From: Synergistaceae bacterium
GTDB lineage: Bacteria; Synergistota; Synergistia; Synergistales; Aminobacteriaceae
Assembly: GCA_031273365.1 (NCBI GenBank)
Contig: JAISSA010000141.1
Span: 1 to 13,831, forward strand
DNA length: 13,831 bases
Direction of reading: 5' to 3'
A program made the position numbers and the translations under genes. Of the stretch, positions 1-5,859 are shown piece by piece. Under the pieces are notes generated by a model. It was not told where the DNA came from. It searched no databases and saw nothing but the letters and a program-made list of their open reading frames with translations. Position 1 is the first letter of the stretch, and each line of letters opens with the position of its first letter.

Positions 1-270
1 CATCCCAAGGGGTACGCTTGCCACAACGGGGACGATCAGAATGCCTGGCAGGGCGGACCAGGTCGATATCCACTCCTTCGGGAACGGAATCCCGCCAGCT
101 CCCCAGATGATCGGTCCAACCAGCAATCCGATGAAACCGCCTATTACGGACGCAGGAAGGAAGAGCTTTTGAAACAGCGGAATTACGCCTCTTAGAAACG
201 TTCCCAGGAGAAGCAGGACGCTCAGGACGCTAAAGCAGTACATCAGTTCCGTCATCATCGCAGATGACAT
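1..270 (-). CDS. Sodium:glutamate symporter-like protein, N-terminal 90 residues
   Basis: The minus-strand frame is open from an ATG at 270 to the window edge, so only the first 90 residues are present. They begin MSSAMMTELMYCFSVLSVLL. The first helix (about residues 10-28) runs into a short charged turn (LRG) and then LFLPASVIGGFIGLLVGP. This pattern of a helix followed by a Pro-containing, Gly-rich helix is typical of the N-terminus of GltS-type glutamate:Na+ symporters, which import glutamate with sodium across the inner membrane. A second hydrophobic stretch (LPGILIVPVVASVPLGM) reaches the edge. An AGGAGG ribosome site lies at 282-287, 11 nt from the chosen ATG. A closer ATG at 276-278 opens a frame that stops after seven codons. 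The family call rests on pattern memory over a short fragment, so another carboxylate transporter is possible; that it is an integral membrane transporter is firmer. Confidence 0.6.
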   Translation of the reverse strand, partial: MSSAMMTELMYCFSVLSVLLLLGTFLRGVIPLFQKLFLPASVIGGFIGLLVGPIIWGAGGIPFPKEWISTWSALPGILIVPVVASVPLGM

Positions 271-328
271 GTGAACATATGCCTCCTTTTTTTCCGAAGG
301 ATTTTAAAGACTTATAAGGACATAAAGA

Positions 329-357
329 ACAATATCACCGTGAGAATTTTATGTCAA
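329..357 (-). promoter_or_regulatory. Sigma-70 type promoter of the symporter gene
   Basis: On the minus strand a consensus -35 box TTGACA (352-357) is followed after exactly 17 nt by TATTGT (329-334), a good -10 box. Transcription would start near 322, leaving a leader of about 50 nt before the ATG at 270. Confidence 0.65.
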
Positions 358-447
358 TACAATCTGACCTCCCAAATCTGCAAGTTGGGGGCAGGGGCAG
401 AGAATCCCTGTAAATCACACCAGTACAGGGCATGTCTGCCTTGAAAT

Positions 448-466
448 TTTCACCCGCCGGGTGAAA
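448..466. terminator. Perfect stem-loop downstream of the 141 aa gene, possible terminator
   Basis: TTTCACCC and GGGTGAAA form a perfect 8-bp inverted repeat around a GCC loop. It sits about 80 nt past the stop codon of the minus-strand 141 aa gene and upstream of the symporter promoter. On the minus strand it is followed by an A/T-rich stretch without a clean T-run, so it is only terminator-like. The remaining bases of the 279-542 gap show nothing else I recognise. Confidence 0.4.
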
Positions 467-542
467 GAGCAAAAATCGTTATTCCCCTGCGTAATATGGA
501 ATGAGGCAGATTTTCAACACACAACCTGCGGATTTGGGATCG

Positions 543-968
543 TCAGGCGGAGTCTTCTTCGATATTTTCTTTTGATTCCTGCCGTTTGCCTTTCTGGTAA
601 TACGAACCGGCAACAGCTCCGCATCCGCCATAAAATGCGACTCTGACAATTTCCAGAACAAACTGCTCCCGACCGAGATAAAGAGCCAGGCAGATGGTAA
701 CGGTTAAAGCCAATATCCCGTATGAGGCGAACTTTGTTGCAATTGTCCATAACTCGCGCTGATGTTTTCGTTCATCCGTCAAATCTTTGCTCTGTATTTC
801 TGTCGAAAATTTAGAGTATTCAAAGCTGTGCATTTCCTGCTGTTTCGCTAACTCCAGTTCCTGAGTTCTTAATTCCAGTTCTTTGCTCTGGTTTTCAAGG
901 AAAGTTTGCAAGAGCTCAACCGGATATTGCTGCGCGGCTTCCCTGTTTTCTTTTGCAGGATATGACAT
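543..968 (-). CDS. Unrecognised small membrane protein with coiled coil
   Basis: I do not recognise a named family. The 141 aa product has three parts. Residues 1-25 are a polar head. Residues about 25-75 are rich in Glu, Gln, Lys and Leu with heptad-like spacing (ENQSKELELRTQELELAKQQ), a likely coiled coil. Two hydrophobic segments follow (about 80-97, FASYGILALTVTICLALYLG; about 104-123, LEIVRVAFYGGCGAVAGSYY), ending in a short highly charged tail. The layout suggests a membrane-anchored coiled-coil protein with both ends cytoplasmic. It loosely resembles DUF2335-type proteins in architecture only. It starts 3 nt after the stop of the 63 aa gene, with AAGG six nt before the ATG, so the two are almost certainly co-transcribed. 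The small size, clear expression signals and unknown family make it typical accessory DNA, perhaps of phage or plasmid origin. Confidence 0.65.
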   Translation of the reverse strand: MSYPAKENREAAQQYPVELLQTFLENQSKELELRTQELELAKQQEMHSFEYSKFSTEIQSKDLTDERKHQRELWTIATKFASYGILALTVTICLALYLGREQFVLEIVRVAFYGGCGAVAGSYYQKGKRQESKENIEEDSA

Positions 969-971
969 TGT

Positions 972-1163
972 TTACCTTGATGGTTCATAGCGACCCTGAG
1001 AAAACACGACAAGGATTTTTCCCAGGTGCTTATCTCGTCCGATGCGTGGAGGAACAATCCTCGTCTGTTTTATTATGCCGGGGTTCCTGCGCCTGAGTTC
1101 AAGATACTCGGCAGGGTCGAGCAAAGCCCTGTCACGGTACGTCATTTGTATTGTAGCCATCAT
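972..1163 (-). CDS. Small protein of unknown function, first gene of a two-gene unit
   Basis: This 63 aa basic, soluble-looking product (MMATIQMTYRDRALLDPAEY...) has no motif I can name. It has a proper ribosome site (AAAGGGG at 1171-1177) and a strong promoter at 1187-1216, and it is followed after 3 nt by the 141 aa membrane protein gene. There are tandem ATG codons (1158-1163), and either could be used. The last 39 codons lie inside a 118-bp segment that is repeated, 94% identical, at 1303-1420. In the second copy the reading frame stays open but has no start codon, which argues that this sequence was once coding and was duplicated. Five of the eight codon differences across the copies change the amino acid, so the second copy does not look constrained. 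Confidence 0.55.
   Translation of the reverse strand: MMATIQMTYRDRALLDPAEYLELRRRNPGIIKQTRIVPPRIGRDKHLGKILVVFSQGRYEPSR
981..1098. repeat. 118-bp direct repeat, copy 1 (inside the 63 aa gene)
   Basis: This segment matches 1303-1420 without gaps, with 111 of 118 positions identical by eye. All seven differences are transitions. It covers the 3' part of the 63 aa gene and stops just before its last two codons. Confidence 0.9.
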
Positions 1164-1186
1164 TATTATCCCCTTTCTATCCTGTC

Positions 1187-1216
1187 ATTATAAAGTATAC
1201 AGATAGAGAGTAGCAA
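1187..1216 (-). promoter_or_regulatory. Promoter of the 63/141 aa gene pair
   Basis: Reading the minus strand, TTGCTA (1211-1216) is followed after 18 nt by a perfect TATAAT (1187-1192). The start of transcription would lie about 30 nt before the ATG at 1163. Confidence 0.65.
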
Positions 1217-1227
1217 TGAAAAGCTAC

Positions 1228-1259
1228 CTGAAACGATCAAGCCCGATCTGAAACAATCA
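1228..1259. promoter_or_regulatory. Two 12-bp direct repeats upstream of the small-gene promoter
   Basis: CTGAAACGATCA (1228-1239) and CTGAAACAATCA (1248-1259) differ at one base and are 20 bp apart centre to centre, about two helical turns. They lie just upstream of the -35 box at 1211-1216 as read on the minus strand, where an activator would bind. Confidence 0.4.
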
Positions 1260-1302
1260 CCGCCGCGCCCCCTCGTCCGACCGCCTCGACCGCCCGACGA
1301 GG

Positions 1303-1420
1303 TGGTTCGTAGCGACCCTGAGAAAACACGACAGGGATTTTTCCCAGGTGCTTATCTCGTCCGATGCGTGGAGGAACAATCCTCGCCTGCTTTGTTATGC
1401 CAGGGCTCCTGCGCCTGAGT
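1303..1420 (-). pseudogene. 118-bp direct repeat, copy 2: remnant of the 63 aa gene
   Basis: The minus strand encodes the same peptide as the C-terminal part of the 63 aa protein (RIVPPRIGRDKHLGKIPVVF against ...GKILVVF in the intact gene). Upstream, the frame meets a stop without any ATG, GTG or TTG, and no ribosome site is seen. Downstream, the frame reads on past the original stop into unrelated GC-rich sequence and ends near 1237. It is best seen as a partial duplication. The alternative is that the 118 bp is itself a non-coding element that happens to overlap the gene. Confidence 0.6.
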
Positions 1421-1456
1421 GCAACCTGGATTCCCGGGAAATTATAGCATGTTTTA

Positions 1457-1477
1457 TTTGTAACAAATTTGTAACAA
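1457..1477. promoter_or_regulatory. Paired TTTGTAACAA boxes, operator candidate
   Basis: TTTGTAACAA occurs at 1457-1466 and again at 1468-1477, an 11-bp period of one helical turn. Each box is itself nearly palindromic (TTTGT/ACAAA). It lies about 130 nt ahead of the regulator gene, so auto-regulation is a possible role; there is no direct evidence of what binds. Confidence 0.45.
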
Positions 1478-1603
1478 GCGTTTCAGTCGAAGTTTATGAT
1501 AAAAGTCGGACGGGACGAAATGAGCAGGCCAGGTCTCTAAATGTCCTTATATGGTGTTGCACGTCCTTATGTTATTATGGTAAAGGGGAGTTGAGGAGTT
1601 GAT

Positions 1604-2908
1604 TTGAAGCTTTCGATCGGGATCATAACGGCGGAAAAATCTGTGGAGCTTATAAGGGAAGCGCACGGTTCGATGAGCGCCATGTGCGACGTCACCTATT
1701 TGTCGTACTCGTCGATGCGTCAGCTGTCGGACGTATACGAACAGAATGCCCACAGGTTCGAAGGGTTGATCTTCAGCGGAAAGTTCCCTTATTCGTACAT
1801 CGTCAGCCGCGTCGGCATCGTGCTCAAACCTCACGCGTATTTTGAGCTGACGGACAGGGATTACTACAAGGCTCTCGCCGGGATACTATACCGGTTCCGG
1901 TGGATAGATGTCTCCAGAATAATCATGGACAGGCCGAATGTTCCAGTGAACTTCAAAGATGTCTTCAACGGAATGGCGCCGGTGTTCTTCGACCCCATAG
2001 CGGAGGACATGCCTGGGATCGAATCAGCTTACGAGCTGGCGATGCAACAGTCCCTGCGCCTTTGGCGGGAGAAAAAAATCGACCTCGTCGTGACGCGCCT
2101 CACCAACCTCACTGAATCGCTCAGATTGGCAGGCATACCGTTTGAACTGCTGTTCCCGTCTGCGGCGTCGATGCTTGACGTCGTCAGCTCGCTGTGCGGC
2201 CGGATTCAGTATCGCAGACTTCTTGACTCGATGGTCGCGTCCGGCATCGTCTCGGAGGATAGACCCGATGCCGATTACGATTTTTCAGAGCTGCAGACGT
2301 CGCTCGATAAATTTAACGAGCAGAACGGTATGCCGCTGGTGATCAGGAAGAACAGGAGCATTTTCGAGCTGACCACGTCAAACGAGACGTTGAGGGACAT
2401 CACACAGGGATATACGAACTGCCGGCTGACCGGTTACCTTCACGATCGACTGGGGTTATCCATATGTCTCGGCTGGGGGCTTGGCAGGGACATCGTATCA
2501 TCTCAGAAGAACGCGATGGCGGCATTGAGAGAGTCGATGCGAAACAGGCTGCACCACGCGTATCTCGTCGACGACAGCGGCGAACAGGTCGGGCCTATGG
2601 CGAGCGGCAGGGGGGTTACGCTGTCCGGCATTCCGAGCGCCAATACTGCGGAGATGAGCACCCGGCTTGGAATCTCCCCGGCAAACCTGCAAAAGCTCAT
2701 CGACCTGCAGGAGAGGCGCGGAATAAACCTTTTCAGCAGCGCGGACCTCTCTTTTTACCTGAACGTGACGCCGCGAAGCGCAAACCGTATCCTGCTGAAG
2801 CTGGCTGAGTTCGGCGGCGCTAAAGTAGTGCGCAGCTCTCAGCCAAATTCCAGGGGGCGCCCGTTTAAAATATACGAGGTGGATTACCGAAAGCTGTTCT
2901 CTGAGTAG
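1604..2908 (+). CDS. HTH transcriptional regulator with PrpR-like sensor and degenerate cyclase-like domain
   Basis: A 434 aa cytoplasmic protein, probably a ligand-responsive DNA-binding regulator. The N-terminal part (about 1-200) has the phrase FEGLIFSGKFPYSYI at 52-66. This resembles the phrase in PrpR_N-type sensor domains and in uncharacterised anaerobe regulators, where it reads roughly as a target seen or captured in the cell. The middle (about 242-335) contains LGLSICLGWGLGRDIVSSQK (283-302) followed by NAMAALRES and AYLVDDSGEQVGPM. This pattern resembles the ferredoxin-like core of GGDEF or GTP cyclohydrolase III-type domains but lacks a recognisable GGDEF catalytic box, so it probably binds rather than makes a nucleotide. 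The C-terminus has HTH-like helices at about 347-372 and 376-403, then a basic wing with SRGRPFKIYEV. The start is TTG, chosen because GAGGAG lies five nt upstream and no ATG fits as well. Domain assignments are from memory of patterns; the regulator role is the firm part. The target genes are unknown. Confidence 0.65.
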   Translation: MKLSIGIITAEKSVELIREAHGSMSAMCDVTYLSYSSMRQLSDVYEQNAHRFEGLIFSGKFPYSYIVSRVGIVLKPHAYFELTDRDYYKALAGILYRFRWIDVSRIIMDRPNVPVNFKDVFNGMAPVFFDPIAEDMPGIESAYELAMQQSLRLWREKKIDLVVTRLTNLTESLRLAGIPFELLFPSAASMLDVVSSLCGRIQYRRLLDSMVASGIVSEDRPDADYDFSELQTSLDKFNEQNGMPLVIRKNRSIFELTTSNETLRDITQGYTNCRLTGYLHDRLGLSICLGWGLGRDIVSSQKNAMAALRESMRNRLHHAYLVDDSGEQVGPMASGRGVTLSGIPSANTAEMSTRLGISPANLQKLIDLQERRGINLFSSADLSFYLNVTPRSANRILLKLAEFGGAKVVRSSQPNSRGRPFKIYEVDYRKLFSE

Positions 2909-2946
2909 AGGAGAGGCAGAAAAATAACAGGCTTCCGCCGCAGGCG

Positions 2947-5553
2947 TCATGCTTCGATCTCGTTCCTCGCGGGCAGCGGAGTCAGAACGCCGATGACGAT
3001 CAGGAGAACGCCGAGCCCGAGGAACGAGACGATGCGCGTCAGACTTCCGGTTCCGGCCAGGTCCGCGAGGAGCAGCTTGAGGATGTTGCAGGAAAGCAGC
3101 GCCGCCCCGACGTTCCATATGCGCCGATGTTCCGGGTTCCTGCTGCCGGCGCGCATCATCCCGAGGCTCCAGAGCCCCCAGAGGAACGTGATCGTGGTTT
3201 GAAAGACGAGGTTGCCCCAGAGCTCGGAGAGCGCAAAGGGAATTCTTCCATAAAAATGAAAGATGCGCGCCGTCTCCACCGTGGACCAGGCCATCATCAG
3301 CACCGTGCAGACGGCGACGGCAACCCGCGCGGTGATCAGGGCCTCGAACTCCGGGGCCTCGAACTCCGAATAGAAGCGCGCCGTTCGCAGACGCCACCAC
3401 GTCGCGGTCAGGAAAATCGTCACTTCGGCAAAGGTAAGCGGATTCAGCAGGGGCATGTAGATCAGGGGCGAAGAGTCCCCCGCCAGAAGAAGCGAGGAGA
3501 CGGCCCACAGGCAAAGCAACGCGCACAGCGTGCCGCAGCCCGCCACGCCGTAGTCGCGACGCCGTACGGGAGAAAGCCGGGCCATGATTCCCCGGTCGGA
3601 GGCGACGACGTTGACGATCAAAACCAGGAACAGGACCACGATCAGGTCGATCCAGTACAGGTTGATCTCCGGCAGGCTTCGGGAAAACAGGTACCCCAGT
3701 TCCGCCGCGACGATCATCGCAAACAAAATGAAATTTTCCGCGTGCAGACAGGAAATCGCCGGTTCCCACGCCTTTGTCGTTCTGTCCTTCAGCAGGGCGA
3801 GCGTGACGCACTGCCCCACGAAAAAGAGCGGCCAGGCCAGCATCCCCATTCCGGCGAGAGGGTGTTCGCCGGGGAAAAACAAAAATTCGGCCAGAGGGAA
3901 GGGCCCGTTCCCCTCGATAATCGCGCTGGCAAAAAGATAAAGGGCGAGCAGCGAGGGCAGCGCCGCCGGAATTTGAGCGAACGCGCGCAAGCGCCGGTCC
4001 GTTTCCGGCCCCGCCGAGGGACGCAGCGACAGCCACGAAAAAAACGAAAAAAAGACGCCGCTCAGTGCGAAAAGGGCGAGAAGGGCGTAAAAGGGAAACG
4101 TGAAAACTCCGGAGAAGAAGATCCACTCGGCGGAGACCCCGTAGAACCACAGAAGCCCCCACCCAAACAGGAAACGCGTCTCGGGCGCGTCGACGAGGGT
4201 TTTTTGATCTTCATTTTCTCGATCGAAATAAAGACGGTCGAAATAAAGGGCGGCAAGGGAGCAGAAAAGCGCCGCAAAAGCCGTCAGCATCCCCGTTGTT
4301 CGGAAAGAAAACGGAAGAGAGAACGGGAAAGAAAGCGCCGCTCCCGCGACCTGCAGGGCGACGCCCGCGATACGCATCTTCGCGTTCCCGATTTTCATGC
4401 CGTACAGCGTCAGCAGGACGCCGCCGGTTCCCCAGACGAGCACGATGCCCTCCGGCGGCAGGGCAAGCGGCACGGCGAGGTTCGCAAAAAAGACGCCCGC
4501 GGTCAGGAAGACGTCGATGAGCCGGCGATGCTCCGCCGTAAGCCGATCGCGTCTGCGATGGAGAAAAGAGCCCAGCCCCACGTAGAGGGCCCCGAGGGCG
4601 AAGGCGCTGACGGCGGCAAAGTTTTCGATATGCCAGACCAGCGGAAACTGTATCGAGCAGAACGCGACGGGGGTCCCGATCAGCAGCACGGCGTCGGCCG
4701 TCCGATCGATCGAAAAATCGTTTCGCAGAATCTGCCGCACGACAATCCCCGTGTAGCAGAGAAAAAAGAGGATGATAAAGGGCTCCACCCGGAACAGGGT
4801 TCCCAGTGGATAGTCGAAGACGCACCAGGCAACGCCGACGATATGGGTGGCGACGAATCCCAGCAGATTGAGCCCCCGCCACGACCTGAATCGCGCCGCG
4901 GCGAAGATGCCGAGGTCCAGCAGAGCGTACCAGGAGAAAAGCCACGCGTGGTTCACCGCCCCCGAAGCCGCCTCAGCGCCCGTCAGCATGGGGGCCGCGA
5001 AGCCGATGGCGGTTGCGAACCAGGCAAGCGTTTCCGAGTCCTGCTTCAGGGCCAGGATCCCTCCACAGATCATCGCCAGCGCGGTCAGGAAAAACGCCGG
5101 CAGCGGAGGCAGCAGCCCACTGACCGAACTCGCGGCAAAGATCGTCATGCAGAACAGCCCCGTTCCCGTTCCCTGCAGGATAAGCGCGTGAGTACGCCGC
5201 TTCCCGCGAAGTCGCCATCCGACGATCAAAAGGCTCAGAGCGATCATGGCCGAGAAGGTAAGACGCACCTCGGCGACCGCAAAGAAGCGCTCCAGCACCG
5301 CAAAAAACGCCGAAGCGGAGGAAGCGACGGCGCCGTACGACGCCTTCGCGGCGTCGCCCGTGGCCGAGACGGTTGTGCGGGTCGCCGTCACCACGGCCGA
5401 ACCGACCCGTCCAACCGCCTGCGCGACTCCCGCCTGACTCCAGGCGTACTGCACGAGAAACCCCATACCCAGCACCAGCATGACGGCCCCGACGGCCAGC
5501 CAGAGAACCCCGCTCTGAGCGTAATCCCGAATTTTCGACCCCTTGAGTTCCAT
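2947..5553 (-). CDS. DUF2339 polytopic membrane protein
   Basis: An 868 aa inner-membrane protein made almost wholly of hydrophobic helices, more than twenty by eye. After a first helix (about 14-33) comes an unusual Ala/Val/Ser/Thr-rich stretch (about 40-85) and then the family core. In the core LILQGTGTGLFCMTIFAASS, LALKQDSETLAWFATAIGFA, NHAWLFSWYALLDLGIFAAA and VEPFIILFFLCYTGIVV match the conserved order of DUF2339 proteins (Pfam PF10101). Length is in the usual 800-1000 range. The biochemical role of the family is unknown. In many family members the segment after the first helix is a charged coiled coil; here it is small-residue rich. GGAGGAG lies about 8 nt before the ATG at 5553. The gene is convergent with the upstream regulator, with only 38 nt between stops, and no clear terminator was found there. 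Confidence 0.85.
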   Translation of the reverse strand: MELKGSKIRDYAQSGVLWLAVGAVMLVLGMGFLVQYAWSQAGVAQAVGRVGSAVVTATRTTVSATGDAAKASYGAVASSASAFFAVLERFFAVAEVRLTFSAMIALSLLIVGWRLRGKRRTHALILQGTGTGLFCMTIFAASSVSGLLPPLPAFFLTALAMICGGILALKQDSETLAWFATAIGFAAPMLTGAEAASGAVNHAWLFSWYALLDLGIFAAARFRSWRGLNLLGFVATHIVGVAWCVFDYPLGTLFRVEPFIILFFLCYTGIVVRQILRNDFSIDRTADAVLLIGTPVAFCSIQFPLVWHIENFAAVSAFALGALYVGLGSFLHRRRDRLTAEHRRLIDVFLTAGVFFANLAVPLALPPEGIVLVWGTGGVLLTLYGMKIGNAKMRIAGVALQVAGAALSFPFSLPFSFRTTGMLTAFAALFCSLAALYFDRLYFDRENEDQKTLVDAPETRFLFGWGLLWFYGVSAEWIFFSGVFTFPFYALLALFALSGVFFSFFSWLSLRPSAGPETDRRLRAFAQIPAALPSLLALYLFASAIIEGNGPFPLAEFLFFPGEHPLAGMGMLAWPLFFVGQCVTLALLKDRTTKAWEPAISCLHAENFILFAMIVAAELGYLFSRSLPEINLYWIDLIVVLFLVLIVNVVASDRGIMARLSPVRRRDYGVAGCGTLCALLCLWAVSSLLLAGDSSPLIYMPLLNPLTFAEVTIFLTATWWRLRTARFYSEFEAPEFEALITARVAVAVCTVLMMAWSTVETARIFHFYGRIPFALSELWGNLVFQTTITFLWGLWSLGMMRAGSRNPEHRRIWNVGAALLSCNILKLLLADLAGTGSLTRIVSFLGLGVLLIVIGVLTPLPARNEIEA
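3340..3369. repeat. 15-bp in-frame tandem duplication
   Basis: GGCCTCGAACTCCGG is repeated back to back with one mismatch. On the coding (minus) strand it gives the duplicated peptide EFEAP-EFEAL in a loop between membrane helices of the DUF2339 protein. Confidence 0.75.
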
Positions 5554-5680
5554 AAAGACTCTCCTCCTCAGTCGCCCGAAACTTCCGGACGAAATTTAAT
5601 ATGAAGAAGAATATTCCTGAAAACTTAAGAAAACAGGGGCAACTTCTTATTTTTTTCTTAAATATCAGGAACTTAAGACA

Positions 5681-5745
5681 AAAACATGGGGCTCTGCCCC
5701 CCGACAAAAACCCCGCAGGGGACGCGTCCCCTGACCCCATTAATT
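5681..5745 (-). repeat. GC-rich hairpin repeat element, copy A
   Basis: About 65 bp, present again in inverted orientation at 12936-13001. It contains an 18-nt perfect palindrome CAGGGGACGCGTCCCCTG (5716-5733) and a second hairpin GGGGCTCTGCCCC (5688-5700), and ends in an ATTAATT-like A/T edge. The size, hairpin content and intergenic location are typical of REP/MITE-like dispersed repeats. It could also act as a terminator for transcripts arriving from either side. Confidence 0.8.
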
Positions 5746-5782
5746 GGCGTGGACATCGGAATGGAGTTACTCGCGTTTTTGT

Positions 5783-5810
5783 TTGACAACGATCGTTTGT
5801 TGGATATTAT
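5783..5810 (+). promoter_or_regulatory. Promoter of the malate dehydrogenase-like gene with internal palindrome
   Basis: A consensus -35 TTGACA (5783-5788) and -10 TATTAT (5805-5810) are 16 nt apart. Between them, overlapping the last base of the -35 box, is the 10-bp perfect palindrome AACGATCGTT (5788-5797), where a repressor could block RNA polymerase. Confidence 0.7.
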
Positions 5811-5859
5811 AAAGGCAGCGTGAAAACCGGACATCATTTTAACGAGGAGAGTTCATTAT

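Larger units (their letters stand above)
1164..1603. other. 440-nt divergent intergenic region, regulatory
   Basis: The region lies between the minus-strand small-gene pair and the plus-strand regulator. In order it holds the promoter of the pair (1187-1216), two 12-bp direct repeats (1228-1259), a GC-rich inverted repeat CCTCGTC/GACGAGG (1271-1277 and 1296-1302), the second 118-bp copy (1303-1420), paired TTTGTAACAA boxes (1457-1477) and a repeated GTCCTTAT (from 1543 and from 1563) just ahead of the regulator. I see no intact gene in it. Confidence 0.6.
5554..5859. other. 306-nt divergent intergenic region
   Basis: It separates the minus-strand DUF2339 gene from the plus-strand malate genes. 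The A/T-rich part (about 5590-5680) probably holds the DUF2339 promoter; TATTAA at 5596-5601 on the minus strand is a candidate -10 box with a weak -35 box near 5618. Next come the GC-rich hairpin repeat (5681-5745) and then the promoter of the malate dehydrogenase-like gene (5783-5810). Confidence 0.6.

Noticed and set aside
1348..1602. 84-codon plus-strand open frame before the regulator
   Set aside because: It is made of the antisense of repeat copy 2 plus promoter DNA, and no supporting signals are seen.
2498..4162. 554-codon minus-strand open frame overlapping the regulator and DUF2339 genes
   Set aside because: Arg/Ala-rich low-quality translation in a shifted frame across two convergent genes.
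3127..5604. 825-codon plus-strand open frame opposite the DUF2339 gene
   Set aside because: Its product is an unbroken run of Arg, Gln, Pro, Gly and Glu with no motif, the usual result of reading a GC-rich membrane-protein gene on the wrong strand; the opposite frame has clear family signatures and a ribosome site.
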